From positions 11,418,501 to 11,482,500 of the forward strand of contig JALGPY010000008.1 of NCBI GenBank assembly GCA_023055425.1: DNA of 64,000 bases. Direction: 5' to 3'. The position numbers and the translations under genes were made by a program. Positions within the stretch are counted from its first letter, which is position 1, and every line of letters starts with the position of its first letter. The notes under the pieces were generated by a model, which was given only the letters and a program-made list of their open reading frames with translations, was not told where the DNA came from and ran no database searches. Shown here piece by piece: positions 47,226 to 57,245 of the stretch. Source of the stretch: Linanthus parryae. Its lineage: Eukaryota; Streptophyta; Magnoliopsida; Ericales; Polemoniaceae.

Positions 47226-47443
47226 GTGTTCTTCTGAATGACTAGAGAATGGTTTTTTGATAAACATGTTCTATGCAACATAGAGCTTAAGTTAGCAGCC
47301 CTTGGACTTAGCAATATGAGGGAAGATACCTGAAATATTATTGCCCTTGGACTTAGCAATATGAGAGCATAAACAAAACCATAAAACAGTGACTGATATT
47401 TTAAGAAATGGAGAAATATGACTCACTGAATTAGGTTCGTGAA

Positions 47444-48175
47444 TCAGAAAGAAGGGGAGACCCAGATGGGCGGGCAGTAACTACTCAGTGATGTTCCATG
47501 GTAGAGGCTCGATTGCTCTGGTTGCCAGGTTGTAGATACCCATGTCCTTACCACCGACTAATCTGTCATACCCATCGTAGATACCAATTATATGACATCA
47601 AGGGGTTCTGAAGGTCCTCCTTCTACATGGGTCCATGCCTCGTCCCCCGGTTTCCAGAACACTAGGTCGGATCTATACCCAACGATTAGCATCACTGCAT
47701 AGTCGTCAGTGGAAGAAGGGCTAGCAGAAATTGGTTCTCTTGATACTAATCTCATTGGCTCTGTACTGTATTCGTCTCTTTCTTTCTCAGAGAACCTGTA
47801 TGTTCGGACTTTGGAGGTGGGGAAGAGAGATCCTTGTCCGAGCCAATGGATGCAGCAATTGCATCCCTCCTCCTTCAACTATAGTTATCAACCAGCCCAT
47901 TGAGCCGATCCAACGCTTCCTTCTCGCTTCTGGCAACTCTAAGTTGTGAACCATAACTCCCTTTGATAGGCTTACAAAGCCACGGAAATCAGCTTCTGGT
48001 GCTTTTTTTTTGCCAACATAAACCATGGAGGTTGAACTGGATAAGATGGATGACATAAGTTTCCTTTAACTGCTACAGATCTCCATGATTTGCAAACTCT
48101 GCCGTCTTCGTAAAGATCTACCTTTCTCACAATCATTATTAGAAGCTCTGGAAAAAGTTGATCCCAATTTGCCAT
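47444..48175 (-). pseudogene. F-box/DUF295 gene broken in several places
   Basis: The start (MANWDQLFPELLIMIVRK, ATG 48175) is good. The F-box has lost VAFGG (YEDGRVCKSW). A run of A near 48005 in AKKK shifts the frame. Another break near 47810 separates LPHLQS from RTYRF. The centre of the propeller is joined at DVI directly to the tail near 47590, deleting about one third of the protein. The tail keeps MGIYNLATRAIEPL and PPIWVSPSF. Nothing functional is expected. Leader exon at about 49033. Confidence 0.85.
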
Positions 48176-48839
48176 TGAGGGAGTCTGTCTATCAGATTTC
48201 TTCCCTCCTATTACCACTGCCAGCTGCCGCCACACCAAAAAGCAAGATAGAAAGTCATATTTGGGGATAAACGACTAGTAAGTGCTTATTACATTCATAA
48301 TAATACAAAGCAAGACACAAACCACACGGCTCTAATATATTTCACTCCAATATTATTTAGTTTTGACAGTTGAATCTCCTCCTAGATCCCAGTCGACAAT
48401 GTTTTTAGCAACCAATAGATAGATCATTAACTGTGGGAGGGAAAAAGTACTACTATTCTAGCCCAGATATATTTATGTTTCTCTGTCCCATGGATGACCG
48501 GTTACTTTTTATTTCTTTGCCTTATTTAACTGTATGCCTCATCCATTGATGCACAATACCAACCGTTACATAAAACCCACCACAGTCTAAACTAATCCCA
48601 GAAAAAAAAAGTTATGTTCCGTTGTTACAGATTCAGAATCCATGACAGATTTATCACAGGTAAATCTCCGTATAATAAATTAGCAACAGCTGTAGCAGAT
48701 TCACAAAAGACCTAATTTGACATCCGAAGAAAATAATAAAATCCTAATTTAATATTTAGTAGTTCATCACATGATCAGTTCTATGAGTCAACAACAGCCA
48801 ATTAAAAAAGTCATATTCTGATGTACTCACTGATCACAT

Positions 48840-48871
<32 letters not shown>

Positions 48872-49032
48872 CCCAGATTGCACTCGTAATTACACAAGTC
48901 GGAGAAAAAAGATTGAGGATACTGTCAGGTGCTATCTTCAACGAAAGAACAATTGAACCAGGCACACACCTAATACCTAATCAAACTTGAACTGAAGAAT
49001 CTTACACTCAAGCAATAGGAATCTGGAACATA

Positions 49033-49140
49033 CAAAAGGGTTAGAGAGCCAGATGGAGTCGGGGCAGGTGGAATTTCGCCAACGACGCTGCGACTTGGTC
49101 TACTCTCTTTCCCCTCGGCTGTCGCGTCTAAAAATGTTCT
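49033..49140 (-). other. Leader exon of the 47444-48175 unit (type 1)
   Basis: It ends CTCTAACCCTTTT before GTATGTTCC, so the last exon base is T rather than G and the donor is weaker. The GACGCGACAGCC, AGTCGCAGCGTCG and AATTCCACC segments are present. Confidence 0.6.
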
Positions 49141-49417
49141 TCTGGTTTCAGTTTATACAAGTGTCTTATTTTAAATGACTAGAGAATGGTCGTTACATAA
49201 ACATGTTCTATGCAACATAGATCTTTAGTTAGCCGTCCGTGGACTTAGGAATAGGAGGGCAGATAGCTGAATTAATATTGCCCTTGGACTTAGAAATAAG
49301 AGGGCATAAACAAAAACATGAAACAGTGACAACTGATAATTTAAGAAATGGAAAAATATATGACTTACTGAGTTCGAAAGATAAGGTGAATATGACTCAC
49401 TGAGTTGCCTTCGTGAA

Positions 49418-49660
49418 TCAGAAAGAAGGGGAGACCAAGATGGGCGGGCAGTAACTACTCAGTGATGTTCCATGGTAGAGAGGCTCGATTGCTCTAGTTG
49501 CCAAGTTGTAGATACCCATGTCCTTGTCACCCACTAATCTGTGAAAAATAGCATAACCAGTCACATGATCTTTTTACGGATCAACCTTCTAGGTAGTCGT
49601 CAGAAGATCTGATAAAATTTTATCCGAATTCGTCACTGAAGGAGAATACTATTATATTTC
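49418..49660 (-). pseudogene. F-box relic, duplicate of the 43793-44030 relic
   Basis: It has the same tail-to-start junction as the 43.9-kb relic. The tail has PPILVSPSF-like sequence (GGGTCTCCCC altered to TGGTCTCCCC). Confidence 0.7.
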
Positions 49661-49759
49661 TTCCCTCTCAGCTGTGTCTACTGCTAGCTGCAGATACAAG
49701 CAAAGAGCAACAGTACATGACGAAGAAGAAGAATAGGACAACGACACAAGCTGTTGATT

Positions 49760-49930
49760 GAAGTTGGCTTTCACCGCTAACCTGCAAACTCCACCAAAAA
49801 AAAAAAAAAAAAAAAAAAGTCTTCGTAATTGCCGACCTTTTAGACAGTCATTGTGAAAATATCGGGCAGAAGTTGATCCCAGTTCGTCACTGAAGGAGTC
49901 AAATAGATTTCTTCCCTCCCTTCCTGTATC
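49760..49930 (-). pseudogene. F-box start relic with poly-A insertion
   Basis: The start (GTGACGAACTGGGATC near 49887) and the F-box are followed by a run of about 23 A on the plus strand (49796-49818), inside the GGVCRL codons (TTTGGTGGAGTTTGC). The ATG is GTG. It lies next to the relic at 49418 and is the start of a different unit (leader at 50580). Confidence 0.7.
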
Positions 49931-50579
49931 TACTCCAGCTGCAACCGCAACAGGATGGCAAAACACAAAGTTAGAATTCGTACGTCCAATAAGTCGACAT
50001 GACTACTAAATGTTCATAGTAATAATCATGTTCCTTGCTTTTAACTGTCTTTCTCAACGGGGAAAACAAAAGAAGAAATCTTTTGGAATCTATGACTTCA
50101 AAAGAAGCTCAACAATTAAGTCTGCTTCCCAATCCCACCATCCATTACAAAGTTGTTCAATATTCTCTACCTCTCTCCCTCTTCCTCCCTAAACTGCAAA
50201 GTTGCGAAGTACTCCATTCTTTTAATTTTTATTTGTCTTGTGCTAACATAGTAACATTCTTACATGTATGTTTGATTCTGGAAATACCAAAAAATATGGA
50301 TGTTTTGCTAAAAAATCCTGAAAATATGGTTGTTTTAGAAACCTCAAGTCAAGTTCCAGGGCCTGAACCTGAACGTTAGGTCTCAATTCTGGAAGTCAAC
50401 GACACATGAATTCTAGAAACCTCAAGTTCAAATGAGGGTTTTTAAGCAGCATCAGTACTCTCAAGTCTCAAAAAGGATGGTTAATTAGGTGTGCTGAAAG
50501 CTATAATTAGTGAATCCAACTTGTACTGAAAGATTTGCCACCAAACACTTTATTCGTTAGCTAAACACTTGGTTCGTAC

Positions 50580-50770
50580 CTAGGGTTTGCAATCCTCAGA
50601 ATGCAGGTCTTCCGACGGCGCATGGACCATATGGAATCTCAGCGGCGAAGTACGTCGCGACGTGGCCTGGAGGTCTTCTCCGTCGTCGTCGTCGCCGTCG
50701 TCGGGTGGACTGCGTTCAGTAATCATTCGTCGTCGTCGTCGTCGGGGAAAAGATTTGGTGTCCTACCCGT
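50580..50770 (-). other. Leader exon (type 3), abutting the MULE
   Basis: It ends GCAAACCCTAG before GTACGAACC and shares GACCTGCATTCTGA with the leader at 16860-16941. Its upstream part is rich in GACGACGAC, which makes Asp/Ser codons in some frames. The MULE inverted repeat begins at 50773, so sequence further upstream is cut off from this leader. Confidence 0.6.
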
Positions 50771-50914
50771 CTGGTGAATTGGTCTTTGAAAAATACCCGT
50801 CTCTCACTCATGTTTATTTGTTGACCTGACTTAGGGTTAACTATTGTAACTAATTCAATTTTCTTTTGATTAACTTTCTTTTTAAAACTAAACTCTCTCT
50901 TCTCTCTTCTTAAC

Positions 50915-51066
50915 AACTGGGACGTGAGACTTGTGTGCTCGTCCCAGTTGTTTCTCGTCTCAGTGTGGCAATATACTGAGTCGAGAGTTCTGCTCGTCTA
51001 AGTATATTGCCACACTGATACTGAGACGAGCATGTCAACACTGGGACGAGCAACTGCTCGTCTAAC
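50915..51066. repeat. Palindromic cluster, left subterminal region of the MULE
   Basis: AACTGGGACG ... CTCGTCCCAGTT (50915-50950) forms one palindrome. A larger hairpin follows (50951-51030): CTCGTCTCAG and TGTGGCAATATACT pair with AGTATATTGCCACA and CTGAGACGAG. A third (CTGGGACGAG ... CTCGTC) ends near 51062. The core CTGGGACGAG recurs at the other end of the element. Confidence 0.85.
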
Positions 51067-51197
51067 ACAGAAACTGTGTTTTTTCCAGAAAAAAATACGA
51101 AAAACTTCGGAAAGATGAACAGTCATAATCAGAAACATGAAAAAGTTCAGAAACAGAAGAGTTCATTACATTAAAAACTTAAAACATGAAGAAAAGA

Positions 51198-51545
51198 TTA
51201 CATTGTTTTGGGTTTTTTGGGTTTGCGAGGCCAGAGATCTGGATCTTCTTCTTCACTGCTGTCGTCTCTGTTTCTTTTCTTCAGCGGCGGAGATGGCGGA
51301 GATGGCAGCCAATCCACGGAGTCATCATCATCTTCTTCATCTTCAGTGTACTGAGTAGTTTCAGAGCCCCTTTTTGTCCTGAAAGTGGCTGTGATTTCTG
51401 CATCACTGTCAGTTTCTTCACTGTCCTCTTCACTGTCTTCCTCAGTGTCTTCATCATCTTCCTCGTCCTCGTCCTCGTCCTCGGACCTTTCACTATCCTC
51501 CTCCTTGTCGTTTTCCCACTCCTTTGGTATCTTCTTCTTTGCCAT
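51198..51545 (-). CDS. Small acidic protein encoded inside the MULE
   Basis: From MAKKKIPKEWENDKEEDSER (ATG 51545), this is a 115-residue protein, very rich in Glu, Asp and Ser (EDEDEDEEDDEDTEEDSEED). Two basic stretches look like nuclear localisation signals: PPLKKRNRDD at about 87-96 and PRKPKKPKTM at the C-terminus. An SPPSPPL motif precedes the first. The frame could extend upstream to 51701, but the upstream 52 codons look non-coding. It lies on the same strand as the transposase, about 520 bp downstream. I do not recognise a family. Plant MULEs sometimes carry a second gene (mudrB of maize MuDR), but that is not similar in sequence. It could be a captured host gene piece or an accessory factor. 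Confidence 0.5.
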   Translation of the reverse strand: MAKKKIPKEWENDKEEDSERSEDEDEDEEDDEDTEEDSEEDSEETDSDAEITATFRTKRGSETTQYTEDEEDDDDSVDWLPSPPSPPLKKRNRDDSSEEEDPDLWPRKPKKPKTM

Positions 51546-51770
51546 TTCAGAATGTGGTGAGTTTTGGAGAGAACAGTGGCTTTTGTAGTGCTTCCTGGGT
51601 AGAATAAGAGACGGAGAGAGATTTAGGTTCATGTGCCGGGTATAATTGAATTTTCTAGAAAACATGCATGTATGTTTTCTAGAAATTGTAATAATTTTCA
51701 AACATTCTTGAAATACGTAACAGTTTTTTGTAAGAAATCCATATTCATATTAAATAAATTTAAAAAAGAA

Positions 51771-51985
51771 ATTGTTTATTTATGTATTAAAATGCATATT
51801 CATATTAAAAAACACAAGAATTGATCGAAATAAAAGATGTACTGTTTATTTATGTATTAAAATGCATATTCATATTAAAAAAACACAATAATTGATCCGA
51901 ACAAAAGATATATTGTTTATTTATGTAATAAAATGCATATTAATATTAAAAAACAAAATAATTGATTGAAACAAAAGATATATTG
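51771..51985. repeat. Three tandem ~70-bp AT-rich units
   Basis: TGTTTATTTATGTATTAAAA recurs at 51773, 51843 and 51914, and the unit edge recurs at 51984. It lies between the transposase stop and the acidic ORF, and may hold the 3' end signals of the transposase transcript. Confidence 0.85.
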
Positions 51986-52063
51986 TTTGCGCAATCATCA
52001 TAAAAGGTTGCAAACTTGGAATTACATTACAAAGAACGAAGAACAACGGCTTCTATCACAACA

Positions 52064-54541
52064 TTAATTTTTCAATTGAGGGCAAATCTTTCTGGTATGC
52101 CCTTTTACATGGCAATGGCTACATCCGTACGTTCCCGTTCCTCGCTTCTTTTCACGAACGGTTTCGACCATTGGCTTGTGTCTTTTCTCCTTGTCCCTCC
52201 CAACTGCTACCACTTTCTTCGGTGGAAGTGGGCGAATGTTTCTTATGTGTGCAGGTACTTCGCTTGTGACTTCGCTGCTCCACGTTGCTGGGTTGGGAGG
52301 AGTCTTAATTGTACCTGCATAAGCCAGATTGTAGAATTCCAGTGAATAGAACCTGCTGGTGTGGTCGTACATGACCTTCATATCATGGTCGGCATTGTAA
52401 CGGCCAAGTTTTCTGAGTTCTTTTGCACAAGGACACGCATGTACACACGGGAACCACATCTGTTGGTATTTGCCGCACGTGCAGGTTCCGAGGCAATGTC
52501 CAGGTTTGAATTCCACGATATGAGTTTTCAGATGATTACTGCGGACTTCATACAGAGACTCTAAAATTGGTCGCACGCGAAAATCTATACACTTTATAGA
52601 ACGACTCAACATTCGTTTCTCCATTTTCGCAGTCAGGTAGGTGTTGCCCATGTCAATGCCGAAGTTTCGTTTTTTAAGGTGCCACTCGCTCTGATGGTCG
52701 CATATTTGGGAGAACATTGTAAGAGCTTTGTCAGACTTGGTCGGCAGCAGGCACGAGTTAATAGACTCAGCATAGTTGGATGTCAGCATCTCAAACCGTG
52801 CTGTTTTACAATGGGACCTTGCCCATTTCTCTAGACCGGCATCCCGAAAGTAACGTTCGACGGTCTTGTCGTTAACGCTGTTTACTTTGTCGCACTCAAT
52901 ACCCGTGTCTATCAGATGTGACTCACACGCATCCTTATCAAATGTGTAGGCCGCATCGTGGTAATGAGGCACCCACTTTTGTTTATTGTAATGCTTCAGA
53001 GCGTTCATTTTCAAATGGCAATAGCAGTGGATGTGGTTGGATAAGGGGTACACGGCCTTGACTGAATTGATGATAGCCTGGTGCCGATCTGAAACGAACG
53101 TCAACTCGTCATGATCCTGGACAACTAACCTCAGTCTGTGTAAGAACCAAGTCCATGCAGCGGTGTTTTCCTTGTCCACTAGTCCCCATGCAATGGGATA
53201 GCACTGTTTCTGGCTATCAACCATTGTGCATACGACCAATTGCAGGGGTTCTTTCTTCATGTGCGACATGTCGATGACAATTACGGGTCGCGTATACGGT
53301 ATCCCCTGAATTTGTGCCCCGAACGCAAGGAAACAGTACAAGAAAACACCACCTTCGTCCACTCCCATATCCCATTTAGTACCAGGGTTCAGGATTTCAC
53401 ATAATGACATGAACACGGGAAGATCAGCGTAATTTTGAGCACGAGTACCCTGGATCATCTGTTTGGCCCTTTGACGTTCATACCATGCCGGCCAGTACGA
53501 TATTCTACTTCCCATTCTTAAGGCGATGTTCTGTACTTCATTGATTGTGGGTGCCTTTTTTGTTTGGCCCATCATTCCCAGCAATTCCTGCGCGATCACT
53601 TCGCTATTAATGTTACGGTGCTTCCCATCTACGCTGCATGCCGTACATGTATGAATGAGGTTATGTTTCTTCACCTGGTAGTGCACGGAATCTTTTTGCT
53701 TGTAAGCCCCATGCATCCATTTGCATTCCCGATTCAAGCACCGCAGTTTAATACGAGTCTGGTCTCGCTTATAAACGTAAAAAGTCCATCTCTTCAAACC
53801 TGCAACCGTTCTGATATGGTGGGACAACGCCCTCCCAGTATACAAACCTTTCATCTCTATTTCCAGACCGTCTAGCCTTCCCACACCATTCTGTCCACGA
53901 CTCTCTGTACAATCTATCGCAACAGTTTCCAATGCAAGATTAGTTTGCCCGATTGACTCATTAGTGGCAACCATAACTTTATCAGCTAATTGCACAATGT
54001 CGTTACAGTGATCCGGAGACGGAGTGAGATCTATTGTGTTATATGCTACCCTGTCTTCGTCATGATCCTCGGCGAGTATCTCTATACCCTGAAAGTAATC
54101 CTCGCGGTATGTAAGGGGGGGGCTTAAAGGAACCAACTGATTGTTAAGGGTTTCGGTTTGATCCATCACATCCTGGTCAGCAACATCAGCATTAATGTAT
54201 GGTTGATCCACCAAATCCTTTAACGTGACGTACATGGTTACAATAGATCCCTTTTCCGTAGTATCAAAGATATCTTTGATTTCTAAATCTTTAGTGAGGA
54301 TATTAGGCTCGATCAGGTTAGCATCTGGAAATTGGAAATGATAACATAAGACAACCTTTTTGGTAGGCGGACAATCTGTATCCATTCTGACCGAAACTTC
54401 GTGCTCCAAAGATTCCACGGTAATGCCTTGAATTATCTTGAAAACTGCATTCTTCACTGCCTGACCTATGTATATGTGTCTACCTTCGGCACGCGTCCAT
54501 TCACCATTCCAAACAGCACGGAACATCAATTTTCTCACCAT
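52064..54541 (-). CDS. MULE (MuDR-type) transposase
   Basis: An uninterrupted 825-residue protein. Residues 1-120 are a plant MULE N-terminal region. Residues about 228-310 are the MuDR-type zinc region (KLRCLNRECKWMHG, then VKKHNLIHTC). The MULE transposase core has D424 (VIVIDMSHMKK), D485 (TFVSDRHQAI), the C2H-like HCYCHLKMN at 505-513 and a candidate third acid E592 (SNYAESINS). A SWIM zinc finger follows (C687-x-C689, C699-x-H701). The C-terminus has a CX2CX4HX4C knuckle (C807 to C820). It would cut and join at the element's inverted repeats. All key residues are present, so the protein may be active. No intron is needed. An upstream telobox repeat may mark the promoter. Confidence 0.95.
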   Translation of the reverse strand: MVRKLMFRAVWNGEWTRAEGRHIYIGQAVKNAVFKIIQGITVESLEHEVSVRMDTDCPPTKKVVLCYHFQFPDANLIEPNILTKDLEIKDIFDTTEKGSIVTMYVTLKDLVDQPYINADVADQDVMDQTETLNNQLVPLSPPLTYREDYFQGIEILAEDHDEDRVAYNTIDLTPSPDHCNDIVQLADKVMVATNESIGQTNLALETVAIDCTESRGQNGVGRLDGLEIEMKGLYTGRALSHHIRTVAGLKRWTFYVYKRDQTRIKLRCLNRECKWMHGAYKQKDSVHYQVKKHNLIHTCTACSVDGKHRNINSEVIAQELLGMMGQTKKAPTINEVQNIALRMGSRISYWPAWYERQRAKQMIQGTRAQNYADLPVFMSLCEILNPGTKWDMGVDEGGVFLYCFLAFGAQIQGIPYTRPVIVIDMSHMKKEPLQLVVCTMVDSQKQCYPIAWGLVDKENTAAWTWFLHRLRLVVQDHDELTFVSDRHQAIINSVKAVYPLSNHIHCYCHLKMNALKHYNKQKWVPHYHDAAYTFDKDACESHLIDTGIECDKVNSVNDKTVERYFRDAGLEKWARSHCKTARFEMLTSNYAESINSCLLPTKSDKALTMFSQICDHQSEWHLKKRNFGIDMGNTYLTAKMEKRMLSRSIKCIDFRVRPILESLYEVRSNHLKTHIVEFKPGHCLGTCTCGKYQQMWFPCVHACPCAKELRKLGRYNADHDMKVMYDHTSRFYSLEFYNLAYAGTIKTPPNPATWSSEVTSEVPAHIRNIRPLPPKKVVAVGRDKEKRHKPMVETVREKKRGTGTYGCSHCHVKGHTRKICPQLKN

Positions 54542-54554
54542 TTCTACATGTCAA

Positions 54555-54665
54555 GAGAGAGAATTATTTTAGGGTTTAGGGTTCGGATAGTAGAAAGAGA
54601 GTGAATGATTTTAGGGTTTAGGGTTCGGATAGTAGAAAGAGAGAGAATGATTTTAGGGTTTGGAT
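54555..54665. promoter_or_regulatory. Telobox tandem repeat upstream of the transposase
   Basis: TTTAGGGTTTAGGGTTCGG and the following GATAGTAGAAAGAGAG occur twice head to tail, with a third partial copy ending GGGTTTGG. The telobox (AAACCCTA on the coding strand) is an element of many plant promoters active in dividing cells. The location, within about 120 bp of the transposase ATG, fits a promoter or 5'UTR. Confidence 0.6.
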
Positions 54666-54784
54666 GAAATTAGGGTTTGGTCTGACAAAGAAAAAAGGTT
54701 TTCTCTCAGCATATGATGGGTAACAGAATGTTCTGTACTTTTTTCAGGAAGGAGAGGGACCACCACCATCTCAGACAACATATT

Positions 54785-54965
54785 TATTTTAATAATGGGA
54801 CGAGGAAACGCTCGTCCCAGTATTTCCAATAATGAGACGAGTAAATGCTCATCCTAGTATTTCCAACTGGGACGAGAGAATACTCGTCCCTGTATTTACA
54901 ACTGGGACGAGAGAATGCTCGTCCCTGTATTTACAACTGGGACGAGAGTATACTCGTCCCAGTCT
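54785..54965. repeat. Five tandem palindromic units (~37 bp) in the MULE
   Basis: Five units of the form TGGGACGAG-N6-CTCGTCCCAG, separated by TATTTACAAC-type spacers, start near 54795, 54833, 54866, 54902 and 54937. The second is degenerate (TGAGACGAG, CTCATCCTAG). Confidence 0.92.
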
Positions 54966-55027
54966 TAGGTGTACAATCTTAGGGTTTACTTAAAATGCTT
55001 GGATGTTCTATGATTTAGGGATTCATG

Positions 55028-55640
55028 TTTAGTATTATTTAATAACACTTTAAGTAGCCACAGGAATGATAATTAGTTGGTTCTAGTGTTTAGATGATAT
55101 TTAGTTGGTTTAATGGCATGTATAAGGTTTATGCATTACATGATTAAGATATGATGAGTGTATGATTTTGAGTTTATAGTTTAGGTTACATGATTATATA
55201 GTTTAGGACTTACAATTAACATCTTTAGTGGCTATAGGAATGATACTTAGTTGGTTATAGTGTTTAGTGTCTACAAATGTAGGATTTTGGGAGGATGTTA
55301 GTTGGTTTAATGGTATGTATAAGGTTTAGGCATTACATGATTAAGATATGACGATTGTATGATTTTGAGTTTATAGTTTATATTACATTATTATATGGTT
55401 TAGGACTTACAATTAACATCTTTAGTGTCTATAGGAATGATACTTAGTTGGTTATAGTGTTTAGTGTCTACAAATGTAGGATTTTGGGAGGATGTTAGTT
55501 GGTTTAATGGTATGTATAAGGTTTAGGCATTACACGATTAAGATATGATGATTGTATGATTTTGAGTTTATAGTTTAGATTACATTATTATATGGTTTAG
55601 GACTTATAATTTACATTTTTAATATCGAATACCATTTTTT
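55028..55640. repeat. Three tandem 197-bp units in the MULE
   Basis: TAATGGCATGTATAAGG recurs with one change at 55111, 55308 and 55505, each 197 bp apart. The unit also contains TTAAGATATGAxGATTGTAT and TAGTTGGTTATAGTG. No ORF. Confidence 0.92.
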
Positions 55641-55734
55641 CATGATAAGAGAGGATTTCAGGGTTTAGGGTTTAGGGTATGCTCGTCTCTGTCGTCCCTG
55701 TCTTGTCATATTTGGGTATCGTACTCGTACGAGT

Positions 55735-56005
55735 CTATCACACCCCAGACTGGGACGAGTGATCTTTCGTCTGCGATTTGAAGGCCAGACGAGAGATTAC
55801 TCGTCCCACGAGTCTATCAAATGCCAGACCGGGATGAGTCCTCGTCTGTGATTTGAATGCCAGACGAGAGATTTCTCGTCCCAGTTTGGCAGGCCTTGCT
55901 CTTCCCAGTTGTGCATGGGGAAGACTGGTACGAGCATAGTTCACGTCTCAGTCTCAGTCTTATGAGAAGACAGAGACGATGAATATACTCGTCCCAGTCT
56001 CTCCA
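55735..56005. repeat. Dispersed GACGAG palindromes, right part of the MULE
   Basis: At least four imperfect palindromes of CAGACGAG/CTCGTCCCA type occur (ACTGGGACGAGTGATC, GAGATTACTCGTCCC, GAGATTTCTCGTCCCAG, ATATACTCGTCCCAG). They share the core of the 54.8-kb cluster with looser spacing. Confidence 0.75.
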
Positions 56006-56454
56006 CATACAACAACACACATCAAACCAATAATAATGAAGAACAGAGCAGAAATATAACGAACGTAACCTACATTTTAGAGTAATGTGATGAACATATT
56101 GGAAGGATGAAAGTAAATAAATGAGAATACCATACTTTTTAGAGTACTGTGATCAACATATAATAAGGACAAAAGCACACAGATGAGAGTTTAAGTTTTT
56201 ACCGTAGCTGAAGAACAAAAGTGAGGAAAGAGAGAGACTTGTACAGACAAATGGGATACTTCTATGGGAGAACTGGAGCCAATGAGAGTGACAAATGAGC
56301 CATATTCTTGAGGAGTTTAAGGTATACATTCATAAAGTTTACAGTTGGAGTAAATTCAACTGTACTTGGTAGGTTGAGGTAGATAGAAACAATTCAATGT
56401 TGGAGAGAGAGAGTACGCGTTTTTAGGGTTTGTTTTTAGAGTCATTTAACTATT

Positions 56455-56655
56455 GTGTTTGGAGACGAGAAATACCGTATTTGGAGACGAGAGAGAGAGA
56501 GAGATATGGAGACGAGAGAGAGAGTTGGAGACGAGATTGGAGACGAGAGAGAGAGATGGAGACGAGAGACAGATGGAGAGGAGAGAGAGAGATGGAGACG
56601 AGAGGCAGATGGAGACGAGAGAGAGAGAATGGAGACGAGAGAGACATACGGCCCC
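56455..56655. repeat. GGAGACGAGAGAGA-type low-complexity repeat
   Basis: About twelve irregular units of GGAGACGAGAGAGAGA. The long open frames here, on both strands, come from the repeat and are not genes. It still contains the GACGAG core of the palindromes. Confidence 0.9.
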
Positions 56656-56969
56656 ACTACGCTGCTAACAACCACTTGTTACCCCTTGTTACCTAGTGTT
56701 TAAAAAGGAGGGTATTTTTCAAAGACCAATTCACCCGAATGCATTTTTCTAAGACCAATTCACAGACTGGAATATTTCCAATTTCCCCTCGTCGGGGCTG
56801 GTCCAGGAAAAAAGAGTTGAAGACGTTTCGGTTTATCTTTTCTACGGATTTTCTCGGTTTGGTGCCGGTCTCAATTTTGTGCGGTCCATTTATCTTTTTC
56901 TACAATTGGCTCGGTTTGGTTTTGCTCGGCGGTGTCAATTTTGTGCGTTAACTACCAGTTTACCACCAC

Positions 56970-57245
56970 ACTGTTTCTTCTATTCTGTTTCTTCAATTTT
57001 TTTTGGAACGTTTCTTTTGTTTTTCGCATTTCCTCTTTCGATAAGTTTAAGGTAGTGCAGTGACCAGTTTTGTAATATCTCGTCTCACATCGAGATGTTG
57101 TGAATAAGATGTCTGGTATATAGTACACTCTGTGGATTACTACTAACACATTGGGGGAGACTTTAACATTTTTTTCTGGTAGAATGAGGAAAAAAGTTAT
57201 TGAGATATTAATTCACTCTGGTTATTACAAATGGTATCAGAGTCA
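56970..57245 (+). mobile_element. LTR-like fragment with primer-binding site
   Basis: The stretch ends in GGTTATTACAAATGGTATC followed by AGAGTCAGG. TGGTATCAGAGTC resembles a tRNA-Met primer site directly after an LTR. The LTR-like part contains CGTCTCACATCGAGATG and TGGGGGAGACTTTAAC, typical of plant retroelement LTRs. The LTR start and any internal coding part were not found. Confidence 0.45.

Larger units (their letters stand above)
50773..56735 (-). mobile_element. Autonomous-looking Mutator-like element (MULE)
   Basis: Perfect 26-bp inverted repeats, starting GGTGAATTGGTCTTTGAAAA, lie at 50773-50798 and 56710-56735. A second, imperfect copy of the motif lies just outside the right end, so the exact outer boundary and the 9-bp target duplication are unresolved. 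Inside are an intact transposase gene (52064-54541), a small acidic ORF (51198-51545), a telobox repeat, 70-bp and 197-bp tandem repeats, and palindromic clusters near both ends. Confidence 0.8.

Noticed and set aside
51186..51588. Plus-strand Ser- and Phe-rich open frames opposite the acidic ORF
   Set aside because: Mirror images of the Asp/Glu-rich codons on the minus strand; no homology.
52016..52345. Plus-strand open frames opposite the transposase (also 52361-52564 and 53564-53875)
   Set aside because: Antisense shadows of the intact transposase gene.
54785..54965. CRISPR-like regular repeat array
   Set aside because: Spacers are near-identical to each other and the units are palindromic; plant DNA with transposon context.
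56430..56703. Arg/Glu-rich or Ser/Leu-rich proteins on both strands
   Set aside because: Low-complexity GGAGACGAGAGAGA repeat, open in several frames on both strands.
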